Positions 43,827-52,750 of a stretch of DNA of 64,000 bases are shown here, in pieces. The translations under genes were made by a program, and so were the position numbers. The stretch covers positions 1-64,000 of the forward strand of contig DYCF01000020.1 of assembly GCA_019418225.1 (NCBI GenBank). Direction: 5' to 3'. Each line of letters begins with the position of its first letter. The first letter of the stretch is position 1. The notes beneath the pieces were generated by a model. The model made no database searches and was not told the DNA's origin. It saw only the letters and a program-made list of their open reading frames with translations. The stretch comes from Clostridiales bacterium (GTDB lineage: Bacteria; Bacillota; Clostridia; Lachnospirales; Cellulosilyticaceae).

Positions 43827-45677
43827 CTATTTCACCTCCTCTAATGCAATGCTAAACTCTGGACTTTGTGTATAAACCCAATAAACATTTTCATCAATTT
43901 TCTTTGTACTACAGTTTTGAGTTGCTGTAATTTTCTTATCTGTTCTTAAGATAAAATACATGTCTTTTCTAAAGTTATTACAATATCCGTAAATACCTGT
44001 TTCATCCTGTGTCAAATACACATTCGTCTCTAAGGATTTTTGAAGCTCAGTCGCAGCATCTGACACTTTAAAAGCACGTAGCCAGCTAAACTTCTCGTGA
44101 AGTTCCTTAAAGATATTGTTATATGTGATTGTTAACTCTTCCCAAGGTTGCCCTGCATTACGGTCCTCACTTAATACATCATCTGGATGAATGAAGTGTG
44201 AGATAATCCCATGTAAACTGATGCCATTATAAATATCCCATTCACTATTTGGTTCTTCCATATAACCGGAGCTTATACGTGGAAATTCAATAATTCCATC
44301 TTCTGCAACTTCAAACTCCTGATTATACGTTCCTTTTCCTTCATTTTCACCATATAATCCACAAATGACCTTAAGATCTGGTGCAACTTTAGGAATAATT
44401 TGTCTTATTTCCCGGGAAAGAATATTGGAAGGCGCCACATAGCTTCTAAATTCATAATCTGGGAATACTTCATTTACAAAGCGATAGATTTCCTTCCAGG
44501 CTGCTGCTACATCTTCTTCGCTTTCCCAAACATTATAATCTTCTTCCATAACATCTTTTTCATCATAACTGAAGGACTGATGGTTAAACCCATGAATCCC
44601 CATCTCTCCGCCGTTTTGCAATAATTCTTGTCCAAAGTAAAATAAACTATCTTCTGCAGTTACATTATCGCCTATAAATGGTGCATGGACATTGTCTGCA
44701 TAACATTCAATAACTGTTCCTGAATAAAGCATATTATAATTCTTAGCTGTATTTAGTATAGATGGCCACCAAATATTCCTATAAAACTGCTCTACAGACA
44801 TATTTAAATTATTATAAGCTTCTCCCATCTTCTTCTCTGGTACTGGTGATGGGAAATCATCAATAAAGTTAACTTTTGCATTAACAATAGGATATATAAA
44901 ATCCTCTGACATTAAACTAATCGTACCTAATATATAGCCACGACTCTTCGTGTCATTAAACATGGTTGTATTATTGATAATGATTTTACCTTGTCCCCAG
45001 TTATTTTCCCAAAGGAGTGGCAACCCACTTGTCGCTCTTGCATGGACTACTGCCGATTCAGTCAAATCCACTTCTAGACAAGAATTACTCATAAACTCGT
45101 CATCTGTTGCAAAGCCTTTTCCTTGAATAAGAATATTTGATAAAAGATGCATACCTGTTTCATCAACTACATCATATAGCTTTTGAATCCCCAATGCGTC
45201 TTCATATTGCCCAAAATATTCTCCACCCATGGGACGTACTGCGAATAATAAACTCCCACCATGTTCTGCATAGCTAAATAATGCCTCTATCTTTATGCCT
45301 TGATCCAAATCTTCAAAACAGATAATAATACCAGTAGGCTCATAATTTAACCCCTCAAAAGCCTTAGCTTCTACAACTTCATAAGCCTTCTTAGCATATT
45401 CTAAGACTTTAACAATATTGTCCTTTGTACTTATACTTAATGCATCAGTTTCATCATAAAGAAGCAGATATTTATCTTGCACCAACTCATTAATTTCTTC
45501 CTCCGTCAGACTATTTTGCACCTCATAATCTTCTACTGTGCTATAGCTATTGGTACTGTAAATTACCTTTGCCAAATAATCTGATTGAAAAGATAATAAC
45601 CCAAAGCCAATCAAGGTTATGGTTAATATAAATGTCAATAAAACCTTCTTCTGATTCACGCCATACCTCCTAGCCAA
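43827..45677 (-). CDS. pelA: Membrane-anchored PelA-type polysaccharide deacetylase
   Basis: The 616 residues have an N-terminal membrane helix (about 12-31), a flavodoxin-like/glutaminase-like region (DUF2194-like) and a deacetylase domain. The latter shows the metal/catalytic set Asp273-Asp274 (NFIDDFPSP), His362 and His366 (GIHGFNHQS) and a later SHFIHPDD. This matches the deacetylase half of PelA (CE18); the N-terminal hydrolase half of the Pseudomonas protein is absent. It would partly deacetylate Pel outside the membrane. It overlaps pelE by 22 bases. A separate galactosaminidase gene lies divergently at 48.7 kb. Confidence 0.85.
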   Translation of the reverse strand: MARRYGVNQKKVLLTFILTITLIGFGLLSFQSDYLAKVIYSTNSYSTVEDYEVQNSLTEEEINELVQDKYLLLYDETDALSISTKDNIVKVLEYAKKAYEVVEAKAFEGLNYEPTGIIICFEDLDQGIKIEALFSYAEHGGSLLFAVRPMGGEYFGQYEDALGIQKLYDVVDETGMHLLSNILIQGKGFATDDEFMSNSCLEVDLTESAVVHARATSGLPLLWENNWGQGKIIINNTTMFNDTKSRGYILGTISLMSEDFIYPIVNAKVNFIDDFPSPVPEKKMGEAYNNLNMSVEQFYRNIWWPSILNTAKNYNMLYSGTVIECYADNVHAPFIGDNVTAEDSLFYFGQELLQNGGEMGIHGFNHQSFSYDEKDVMEEDYNVWESEEDVAAAWKEIYRFVNEVFPDYEFRSYVAPSNILSREIRQIIPKVAPDLKVICGLYGENEGKGTYNQEFEVAEDGIIEFPRISSGYMEEPNSEWDIYNGISLHGIISHFIHPDDVLSEDRNAGQPWEELTITYNNIFKELHEKFSWLRAFKVSDAATELQKSLETNVYLTQDETGIYGYCNNFRKDMYFILRTDKKITATQNCSTKKIDENVYWVYTQSPEFSIALEEVK

Positions 45678-46528
45678 AATCTCATATTTTGAAGTCCTTC
45701 TCTTGATAATGTAACCGCTGAGTATCTCAGTTCCTCCATCACTTCTTTAAATGAGTCATGATTCTTTGTAACATAATAGTAATGCATTAAACAAAGATAA
45801 GGTTCTTCTGTTTCTTCATAAGCTTCTTTAAATGCCGTGCAATAGGTATACGCCTTCTCAAATTCGCCGCGTCGCATCTCACACTTTATTTTCTCCTCAT
45901 AGTACCTTGCAGTCGTTCTTCCTTCATGAATTAATCGTTCAAGCACTTTTGCATAGGTTGCTTCTAGATAACTTAAACGCTTTTCATCATTTAAACCACT
46001 TTGAATACTTACTTCTAGTACTGCTGCATACTCTTCCAATACATTTAAATCATTTGGTGCTTCCTTGAGCTTAGCGCCTATCTTCTCTATGGCCTTATGA
46101 AAGTCATCCTTGATTTCCATTAAAGCAACCGCCGCATAATGGCTTGCCTCTGTATCCTCATCTTGCAGGGCAACTTTTAACGGTTCAATATATTTCGTTT
46201 TATCTTCTCTAAGCATACCAATTAGTACTTCTTTTTTAATCTTTGTATCATTTAGTGCTAATGCTTCAGATACAGCTACAATTCTTTCTACTTTTTCTAA
46301 GGACTCTACTTGCCTATGGCTTACATCCGGTGCCTCCTCTAAATAGGCTACCTTCCCTACCTTATTACCTAATAGTTTATCAATCAAATAATAGCCTATG
46401 ACAAAAAGTAAACCTACACCTGGCATCAATGCGCCTATGCATCCTAAAAAAATAGCTTTTGGTTTATCTTTCCAACAAAGTATTACAACAACTAATGTCA
46501 AGAGCAAATTTAAAGCAATGAATTTCAT
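45656..46528 (-). CDS. pelE: Pel complex membrane/TPR protein PelE
   Basis: The 290-residue protein has two N-terminal membrane helices (about 3-20 and 27-49) and then a long helical region with TPR-like repeats (about 85-285). PelE of Pseudomonas has the same plan and contacts PelD and PelG. Sequence identity in this family is low, so the assignment rests on topology, length and position between pelD and pelA. Its ATG overlaps the pelD stop codon, suggesting translational coupling. Confidence 0.82.
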   Translation of the reverse strand: MKFIALNLLLTLVVVILCWKDKPKAIFLGCIGALMPGVGLLFVIGYYLIDKLLGNKVGKVAYLEEAPDVSHRQVESLEKVERIVAVSEALALNDTKIKKEVLIGMLREDKTKYIEPLKVALQDEDTEASHYAAVALMEIKDDFHKAIEKIGAKLKEAPNDLNVLEEYAAVLEVSIQSGLNDEKRLSYLEATYAKVLERLIHEGRTTARYYEEKIKCEMRRGEFEKAYTYCTAFKEAYEETEEPYLCLMHYYYVTKNHDSFKEVMEELRYSAVTLSREGLQNMRFWLGGMA

Positions 46529-48519
46529 TAGGCACTCACTCCTTTATATGGTGTTACCTCAATACCCTTTGCACTTAACCTTCTCATAATTGGCTGGCTA
46601 TTTTGTGCATCACTGTTAGAAAGCATAATATAGAGCTCGCCTTGTTCACTTGCTCCTATATAGTCTGTATCACGAATACATTTTTTCACTTCTGATGCTG
46701 TTTTCTCCAACGTATGTGACCCTTCTTCAACCTTTAATATTGTATATGGAATATTAAACTGTGTTTTTGCTTTTTGCTTGTTTTTAATAATCTCACCAAA
46801 GTATTCCATGCGGATTATTTTTTCTTCTCCAATATATTTTTTCCCTTCAATAGCTGCCTCATAAGCTAAAGCCTGTGAAATAGCATTTTGAATAAGCCCT
46901 ACGGCCACTCTAAAGAAGTTTTCATAATATAATGTTAAGCTTTCAAAAGGCACATCATCTATAACTGCCACAGCAATGACTTCATTATTATAAATAATAG
47001 GTGCCATCATCATTGGCAGTACAGGATTAAGTGCATAATTGACAAACACCTCACCTGTTTCAAATAAGTCTTCTAATGCCTTAAATTCATTAACCTTAAG
47101 TGAAGCTGGCAAATTACTTGCCACACCCTTTGAACGTGCAATAAGGCGTAAAAAAGTCTTATCTTTATTACATTTATAAATCGATACAGATTGTGTTTTT
47201 AAAAGTTTTTCTAGTGTATGTACTGCCCCAAAATAAACGTCTTCTACTAATAGACTATTTAATTCTTTAGAGAGCTTATAAATCTTACCTAAACTATCAT
47301 CTGTATTTAAAATTTGATTTTGAAGTTCATCTTTTAAGGCAGCTGTTTGATCACAAACCTCTTCCATAAAGTTTTGCTTATCCCTTGATACGTCTAAATC
47401 ATTTTTTAAGTTTTCGACTTCTCGTCGTTTGTTGTCTACAACATAAGCTGTTACAATCCCAACCATAACATAAATTAAAAGCTGTATAATATGACCTTGA
47501 TTATATACAACTCCTGCTAAGTCCGGGCTAATATTCAAATAAACAACTACATAAGAAAAACATGCTAAAAATATAGCAATAATGCCTTGGCGCATACCAT
47601 AGGCCATACTTATTAGGAAAATATAAATTAAATTAAAATCTAATGGAAAGACATTATACCTAAGCGTATTGTCTTTTGTTTGAAATGCAATTAAAAAAGT
47701 AATTAAAAAGAAAAGAATATTTTCCCCATAAGGTAAAAGTGTTTCAAATCTCTTAAAGAAAGATTTTTTCTCTACCTCGTTATCTATTTTCCAAAAATCT
47801 CCATTTTTCTTGTACCAACTAACGGTTTTTTTCATTCCCGTTTCTAAACTATACTTAGGTTCCCAGCCTTGTAAAGTTTTTTCATTTAAATTAAATACAC
47901 CGATTTGTTTATGTTGTACAACTTTATAAATCGCATCAACAACATCATCTATGTAATAATATGTCGTTTGTTTAGGCTTAAATGGCATCTCTCGTCCATT
48001 CATTATACTGCCTATATAATCTCTCATCTGTACTTCTAGTTCTTCCTTTTTGGCCCCAGGGCCATAAATATTTCCTGGAATAATAGTTGTAAGATTTAAA
48101 CTCACATCACGACCTATGCTTTGACTACTATTTATAAGTACCTCTTTCAAGAGGGTATATAAATTCTCTTGTGCGTCTTTTACACATGGCATATATACGA
48201 ATTGCTTAATTTTATACTTCATTCCTAAATCAACTAATGCTGCAAATGTTCTAAAACGCTTTTCAGCTTCTTGTTCCTGCCTATTTTCAATATGAATTAC
48301 GATATCGAATTTACTATTTTTAAAAATCCTATCGTATTTTTCCAAATTTCCATCTACATGATAACACTTAAATTTTTCTTTAATGCCCTTTGGTACATTG
48401 TCTTTAAGTGCATCTTCTGTAGCATCGCTTATTAAAGTTATTTGACAGCCTTCTTTATGAAACCTTCTAGCCGCAAACTGACTTATAAAGCTATAACCCC
48501 CTGTAATTAATACATTCAT
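46528..48519 (-). CDS. pelD: PelD with N-terminal SDR/epimerase-like domain; c-di-GMP receptor
   Basis: The 663 residues start with an extended SDR domain (about 1-250). The dinucleotide motif is altered (TGGYSFIS for GGxGFIG), but YTLLK (YxxxK) and IIPGNIYGPG are present. Four membrane helices (about 270-370), a coiled linker, a GAF domain (about 425-560) and a degenerate GGDEF domain follow. In the last, GGDEF is replaced by SEQGE (624-628), while the inhibitory-site motif RxxD is kept at the canonical spacing (Arg616, Asp619). PelD binds c-di-GMP through this site and activates Pel synthesis. The ATG at 48519 follows GGTGAGGTGGG; the GTG at 48531 overlaps that site and is less likely. Confidence 0.9.
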   Translation of the reverse strand: MNVLITGGYSFISQFAARRFHKEGCQITLISDATEDALKDNVPKGIKEKFKCYHVDGNLEKYDRIFKNSKFDIVIHIENRQEQEAEKRFRTFAALVDLGMKYKIKQFVYMPCVKDAQENLYTLLKEVLINSSQSIGRDVSLNLTTIIPGNIYGPGAKKEELEVQMRDYIGSIMNGREMPFKPKQTTYYYIDDVVDAIYKVVQHKQIGVFNLNEKTLQGWEPKYSLETGMKKTVSWYKKNGDFWKIDNEVEKKSFFKRFETLLPYGENILFFLITFLIAFQTKDNTLRYNVFPLDFNLIYIFLISMAYGMRQGIIAIFLACFSYVVVYLNISPDLAGVVYNQGHIIQLLIYVMVGIVTAYVVDNKRREVENLKNDLDVSRDKQNFMEEVCDQTAALKDELQNQILNTDDSLGKIYKLSKELNSLLVEDVYFGAVHTLEKLLKTQSVSIYKCNKDKTFLRLIARSKGVASNLPASLKVNEFKALEDLFETGEVFVNYALNPVLPMMMAPIIYNNEVIAVAVIDDVPFESLTLYYENFFRVAVGLIQNAISQALAYEAAIEGKKYIGEEKIIRMEYFGEIIKNKQKAKTQFNIPYTILKVEEGSHTLEKTASEVKKCIRDTDYIGASEQGELYIMLSNSDAQNSQPIMRRLSAKGIEVTPYKGVSA

Positions 48520-48598
48520 GTCCCACCTCACCAGTAATATATATTGTTAATTTAAAAATTTTTCACACAATTATTTTTTTAAAAATTGTGCAAAATCA

Positions 48599-48628
48599 TT
48601 GACGCAAGTCAATTACTAAATATATATT
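48599..48628 (+). promoter_or_regulatory. Promoter of the divergent galactosaminidase gene
   Basis: TTGACG (48599-48604), 18 bases and TATATT on the plus strand. The -35 box lies in a palindrome TTGAC-GCAA-GTCAA. The divergent pelD promoter must lie in the same 150-bp gap, but I could not fix it. Confidence 0.5.
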
Positions 48629-48670
48629 AGTATATATTGGCAAAAATTAAAAGGAGGAAATACAAATAAA

Positions 48671-49501
48671 ATGAAAAAAATTGTTTCTTTATGTATTATT
48701 TTGTTGACATGTTTAGTCTTTTCTAGTTGTCTTTCAGCTACCAATACCTCTGGTGTACCCACGCGCTATGGTGTGTTCATAGGTATGGAACCTAAAGATA
48801 TGGAAAAACTTTATACGTATGAAGAAGTTGTCATTGATGCAGCTTACTTTACTAAAACAGACATTGAGACACTTCATCAAAATGGTGTCACTGTCTATAG
48901 CTATATTAATTTAGGTTCCATTGAAAACTTCCGTGATTACTATGATGATTTTGTGAGCCTTACTTTAAGTGATTATGAAAATTGGCCTGAAGAACGTTGG
49001 ATTGATGTTTCTAATCCCAAATGGCAGAATTTCTTCATTCATACAATGGCCAAAGAACTCGTCGAAAAAGGGATTGATGGGCTCTTTATTGATAATGTAG
49101 ATATTTATTACCTTTATCATACAGAAGCCATGTATAACGGTATTAAAGAGACCCTTTTAGGACTTAAGAAAACTTATGATAATATTCCTATCATCATTAA
49201 TGGTGGCTACGAATTTATCGAAACTTCTTTAGAAAATGAGTTAGATTTAACGACTCTTATAGATGGTATCAACCAAGAAAGCGTATTTGCAGCCATTGAC
49301 TTTGAGAATAATTGTCTCACTAAAAATACACTTGAAGAACGTATGCAGCTTTTAGACTACTTTGAACGTGTTCATGAAAAAGGTGTCGCAATTTATATCA
49401 TTGAATATACAAAATCTAATGCGTTAATCAAGGAACTTCAGTCTTATTATGCCAAAACGGACTACGCCTATTATGTCAGTTCAAACATTGAATTACAGTA
49501 A
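48671..49501 (+). CDS. Lipoprotein GH114-type endo-alpha-1,4-polygalactosaminidase
   Basis: The 276-residue protein has a lipoprotein signal ending at LVFSSC (Cys20), so it is tethered outside the membrane. The mature part is a TIM barrel of the GH114/TM1410 type (VIDAAYFTKTDIETLHQNG, YSYINLGSIENFRDYY, ERWIDVSNPKWQNFF, GIDGLFIDNVDIYY). It is related in fold to the hydrolase half of PelA (GH166). Both families cut alpha-1,4-galactosamine polymers, the Pel backbone. Divergent placement next to pelD makes it the likely in-trans replacement of the hydrolase domain missing from this PelA. AGGAGG precedes the ATG. Confidence 0.85.
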   Translation: MKKIVSLCIILLTCLVFSSCLSATNTSGVPTRYGVFIGMEPKDMEKLYTYEEVVIDAAYFTKTDIETLHQNGVTVYSYINLGSIENFRDYYDDFVSLTLSDYENWPEERWIDVSNPKWQNFFIHTMAKELVEKGIDGLFIDNVDIYYLYHTEAMYNGIKETLLGLKKTYDNIPIIINGGYEFIETSLENELDLTTLIDGINQESVFAAIDFENNCLTKNTLEERMQLLDYFERVHEKGVAIYIIEYTKSNALIKELQSYYAKTDYAYYVSSNIELQ

Positions 49502-49509
49502 GTTTTATA

Positions 49510-49548
49510 TTGACCTTTTCCAAAATATACTATAAACTGTTTAGTATA
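49510..49548 (+). promoter_or_regulatory. Promoter with palindromic operator of the MarR gene
   Basis: TTGACC (49510-49515) lies upstream of TATAAA. A near-palindrome TATACTATAAAC/TGTTTAGTATA (about 49526-49548) overlaps the -10 region and fits a MarR-type autoregulatory site. Confidence 0.55.
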
Positions 49549-49585
49549 ATTAATTAAATTTTTTAAATATTTTGGAGGTAGTAAT

Positions 49586-50023
49586 ATGCTAAGTGAGTCT
49601 CTTGAGTTTTTAGCAAATTACTTATGGCAGCAATCTAATGCTAAAATTTATGAAGTGCTGTCGGAAGATGAGATTAAAGGATTTAGCATTAGTGATTACT
49701 ATTATTTAACTGCAATTTATCACTTAAATGAACCAAACCTTGGCACCGTTGCGAGTGAACTTCATTTAACCAAACCTGCAATTTCTGCTTTAGTAAAGCG
49801 TTTAGAGCATCATAAGTTAATTGAAAAAACACAATCACAAGAAGACAAGCGTATTTTTACTTTAAAATTGACTCCAAAAGGACTGAATATGATACATAGT
49901 GACCCTAAACGCTATCAACACCTTGAAGAGGTGATTACTTCTGTAATCTCTCCTAGTGAAGTTCAGGCACTCTCCTGTCTTTTAGAGGTTATAGAAAAAC
50001 TTATAAAAGGCGATTTACAATAA
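49586..50023 (+). CDS. MarR-family transcriptional regulator
   Basis: The 145-residue dimeric winged-helix repressor has the recognition region LGTVASELHLTKPAISALVKRLEHHKLIEKT and the wing QEDKRIFTLKLTPKG. No Cys switch is obvious. TTTTGGAGG lies before the ATG, and a palindrome overlaps its own promoter. It heads a four-gene unit with a small membrane protein, a coiled-coil protein and a VanW protein, so it probably controls them. The ligand is unknown. Confidence 0.87.
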   Translation: MLSESLEFLANYLWQQSNAKIYEVLSEDEIKGFSISDYYYLTAIYHLNEPNLGTVASELHLTKPAISALVKRLEHHKLIEKTQSQEDKRIFTLKLTPKGLNMIHSDPKRYQHLEEVITSVISPSEVQALSCLLEVIEKLIKGDLQ

Positions 50024-50046
50024 AATCATATTTAGAGGTTAGAAAA

Positions 50047-50241
50047 ATGATTTTTCCTTATCTTATAATAGGCTTATTGATTACGCTAGTATTCGTAAAC
50101 ATATTTATTTTTTTAATTGATAGATGGATTAAGTTTATGCATTATAAACTCACTGGTACTGCTTATTATGTCCTATCTTTTATGATTGTCTTTATTGTAG
50201 GGACCTTATCAGGTATGTACATTATACGTACTATTTTATAG
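50047..50241 (+). CDS. Small membrane protein with two helices, copy 1
   Basis: The 64-residue protein consists of two membrane helices (about 3-23 and 38-60) around the short loop DRWIKFMHYKLTG. It has no known family that I recognise. A close paralogue lies at 52551-52745, also directly ahead of a coiled-coil and VanW pair. Preserved order in both copies argues that it is a real part of the cassette. It starts 23 bases behind the MarR gene. Confidence 0.7.
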   Translation: MIFPYLIIGLLITLVFVNIFIFLIDRWIKFMHYKLTGTAYYVLSFMIVFIVGTLSGMYIIRTIL

Positions 50242-50280
50242 TTTATAAACAGAAATCTAATTTAAGAAAGGATACCACCG

Positions 50281-50940
50281 ATGGGAAAAATGATGTCAAT
50301 CTTAGAAAAATATAAGTTAGTGGAGAAAGAGGAAACTAAACTTTCACCTACTGAAAGCAGCTTAGATGAAAGCACAACTGTGACATCATCTGAAAAGGAA
50401 ACATATACTTCTACTCCAATTCAAGAAGACGTTATATCTTCACCTATTGCAACGGAGCCAGACATACCTATGCCTATGTCTGAAGAACCCTCCAATGAAA
50501 TACCGCCTGAGCCCCCCTTATATGATCATGCTATTAATATTGAAGATGTTTATAAGGATTCAGATTTAGGGCACATGGTACCTACTGAAACTGTATTTTT
50601 ATTAGAAAACCTTATTAATGCTTTACCTGCAGAACTTCCTGAGTTTGTAAAAAAAACAACTATTGATAATATCGCTAAAGCCTCTGCAATTGATGTAGAT
50701 AAACTTTTAACCGATGGGCAACGCCGTAATGCACATTTAGAGCACTTTATTAATGATTTTACAACTTCAAACCTAAAGGATATTGCAAATCTTAAGCAAG
50801 AGATTGAACAACTTTCAGCCTTAATAGCTAACTATCATCAGCAAATTAAATATAGAGAGCTTCTTATTCAAGAAGAAACTGATTTAATTACTGCTGAATC
50901 TCATCGTATCAGCACTATATTAGAGTTCTTTAAAAAATAA
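50281..50940 (+). CDS. Coiled-coil protein of the VanW cassette, copy 1
   Basis: The 219-residue soluble protein starts MGKMMSILEKYKLVEK, has a disordered Ser/Thr/Pro/Glu-rich segment (about 18-85) and a conserved helical C-terminal half (PTETVFLLENLINALPAELP, then HFINDFTTSNLKDIANLKQ and a predicted coiled coil to the end). I do not recognise a family. Both ends are nearly identical in the paralogue at 53904 and the middle differs, which points to purifying selection on the ends only. It lies between the small membrane protein and VanW genes. Confidence 0.75.
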   Translation: MGKMMSILEKYKLVEKEETKLSPTESSLDESTTVTSSEKETYTSTPIQEDVISSPIATEPDIPMPMSEEPSNEIPPEPPLYDHAINIEDVYKDSDLGHMVPTETVFLLENLINALPAELPEFVKKTTIDNIAKASAIDVDKLLTDGQRRNAHLEHFINDFTTSNLKDIANLKQEIEQLSALIANYHQQIKYRELLIQEETDLITAESHRISTILEFFKK

Positions 50941-50958
50941 TCTAGGCGACTTAAAGGG

Positions 50959-52341
50959 ATGACTAAACATTATAGCGTTTTTATTTTTCAATTAGTTTGT
51001 TCAATAATAGCACTTGCTTTAGGTGTTGTTATCGGTACTTCTTTAGAGTTTGCAAGTTATAAAAATAAAGTATTTAAAAACATTTCTATTGGAGATGTTC
51101 CCATTGGCAGTGAATCTTTGGACACAGCTTATGAACGTGTAAATACTCATTATATGTCACAAAACACTAAACTTGCTTTGACACTTGAAGATAAGGTGCT
51201 TGAAATACCACTTGCCTCTTTTATTACTGGCACCAATATTAATGAGCTTATTGAAACAGCTTTTGCTTATAGTCAACATCTTTCACTTATAGAGCGTTAT
51301 AAACTGCTTACTGATCAAGATACTAAAACCTTTGAAGTTGAATTCATCTATGATGAGGAGGCCATCAATCAATTTGTTGATGAATTTATTGCACTTGCTT
51401 CTAGGCCTAGTAAGGATGCTAAAATTCGCATCACCAGTACGGGTGATATGCTCAAAACGCCTGATATTTCTGGTATTATAATTGATTCATTAGCAGTAAA
51501 AAATGCAATTTATAAGTTACTTACACCTAACACATGTATCAATCAATTACAGTTTTTACATGTAGCAGCCTCTAATATACCTATTTTATTAGATATTGCT
51601 ACCTTTACTACCAAGCTTCCAGCCCATCTTACTGCTGAAAGCTTAAATCAAATTGATGCCCGCGTTGCTTCCTTCTCTACAAGTTTTACACCTGGAACTG
51701 GAAGTGATATCAATATTGCTGTGGCTGCAAAAACGATTAATGGCACCTTACTCATGCCCGGCGAAAGCTTTAGCTACAATGAAGCGATTGGCAATACTAC
51801 TTTGGACAAGGGGTATACTTATGCTACTGTTATCGTTAATTCACAGCCAACAAAAGGGGTAGGTGGTGGCGTCTGTCAAGTCTCTACAACTCTTTATAAT
51901 GCGATCTTACTTACTGGCATATTACCGACAGAACGTAAGCCCCATTCTAGGCCTTCTAGCTATGTGCCATTAGGTTTAGATGCTACGATTGACTGGGGAA
52001 ATATTGACTTCAAGTTTACAAATACGCTTAAATATCCCATCTATATTGTAGCCTATACCACAGCTTGTGAAGTTTATGTAGATATTTACTCTAATAAGCA
52101 CTTACTTTCTACAACCTATAAATTAAATAGTGAAATACTTACCACCATGCCAAGTACGACACAATACATAAAAGATCCAAACCTGCCATCTGGTACAACG
52201 CAGCTTGTTTCTAATGGTGCCACGGGTTATCAGGTAAAGGTTTCTAGGGAAACTTATCAAAATGGAGCTTTAATTGATACAACTACACTTTATCAAGATA
52301 CTTATGCAGCTGTTCCTACTATTTATAAGGTAGGGTCATAA
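50959..52341 (+). CDS. VanW-family protein with PG-binding domain, copy 1
   Basis: The 460 residues have an N-terminal membrane helix (about 9-28), a roughly 200-residue PG_binding_4-like region (SFIEGY/SLIERY segments) and a VanW domain (about 245-385: GESFSYNEAIGNTTLDKGY, GVGGGVCQVSTTLYNA, HSRPSSYVPLGLDATIDW). A G5-like strand region closes the protein. VanW proteins occur in vancomycin resistance and spore or wall genes of Firmicutes; their biochemical role is not settled. The protein is outside the membrane. It ends the first cassette and a terminator follows. Confidence 0.87.
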   Translation: MTKHYSVFIFQLVCSIIALALGVVIGTSLEFASYKNKVFKNISIGDVPIGSESLDTAYERVNTHYMSQNTKLALTLEDKVLEIPLASFITGTNINELIETAFAYSQHLSLIERYKLLTDQDTKTFEVEFIYDEEAINQFVDEFIALASRPSKDAKIRITSTGDMLKTPDISGIIIDSLAVKNAIYKLLTPNTCINQLQFLHVAASNIPILLDIATFTTKLPAHLTAESLNQIDARVASFSTSFTPGTGSDINIAVAAKTINGTLLMPGESFSYNEAIGNTTLDKGYTYATVIVNSQPTKGVGGGVCQVSTTLYNAILLTGILPTERKPHSRPSSYVPLGLDATIDWGNIDFKFTNTLKYPIYIVAYTTACEVYVDIYSNKHLLSTTYKLNSEILTTMPSTTQYIKDPNLPSGTTQLVSNGATGYQVKVSRETYQNGALIDTTTLYQDTYAAVPTIYKVGS

Positions 52342-52363
52342 ATTTATAAATATGAAATCTATA
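52341..52363. repeat. Half copy of the TATAGA-ended repeat
   Basis: About 23 bases ending ATGAAATCTATA match one end of the repeat family immediately behind the VanW stop codon. The rest of the element is absent. Confidence 0.6.
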
Positions 52364-52365
52364 TT

Positions 52366-52416
52366 AAAAACAAGGAGATACCGCGAAATAAATTTCGTGA
52401 TATCTCCTTGTTTTTT
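52366..52416 (+). terminator. Terminator of the first VanW cassette
   Basis: Stem AAAACAAGGAGATA / TATCTCCTTGTTTT with an inner CGCGAAAT / ATTTCG helix and a T run. Confidence 0.88.
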
Positions 52417-52474
52417 AAGGGCTAAAAAACGTAAACAAAAGTGATTGTCATTTTATGACAGCATTGTAAATATA

Positions 52475-52503
52475 TTGCTATGCTTTGATAATTATTATAT
52501 AAT
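52475..52503 (+). promoter_or_regulatory. Promoter of the second VanW cassette
   Basis: TTGCTA (52475-52480), 17 bases and TATAAT (52498-52503), 47 bases before the second small membrane protein gene. Confidence 0.7.
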
Positions 52504-52550
52504 ATCTTTGTAAAAAAATTACGATAAAACATACAATAGAGGTTGGTAAA

Positions 52551-52745
52551 ATGATATTTTTATATCTTATCTTAGGATTATTAATCACTTTAGTATTGGT
52601 AAATGTATTAATTTTAGGGGTTAATGAGTGGGTTAAGTTTAAATCCTATAAACTTACTGGGGCTGCTTATTATATACTTTCCTTCATAATCATCTTTATT
52701 GTAGGTACATTATTAGGTACATATATCATATGTAAAATTTTATAA
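52551..52745 (+). CDS. Small membrane protein with two helices, copy 2
   Basis: The 64-residue paralogue of the protein at 50047 shares the helices and the central YKLTG segment. It is the first gene of the second cassette. Its stop codon overlaps the 7-bp target duplication (AAAATTT) of the IS982-type element that now separates it from the coiled-coil gene. It is itself intact. Confidence 0.7.
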   Translation: MIFLYLILGLLITLVLVNVLILGVNEWVKFKSYKLTGAAYYILSFIIIFIVGTLLGTYIICKIL

Positions 52746-52750
52746 AATTT

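Noticed and set aside
48599..48612. Palindrome TTGAC-GCAA-GTCAA as a dedicated pel operator
   Set aside because: It coincides with the -35 box of the divergent gene, and no second site was seen. It remains only a possible site.
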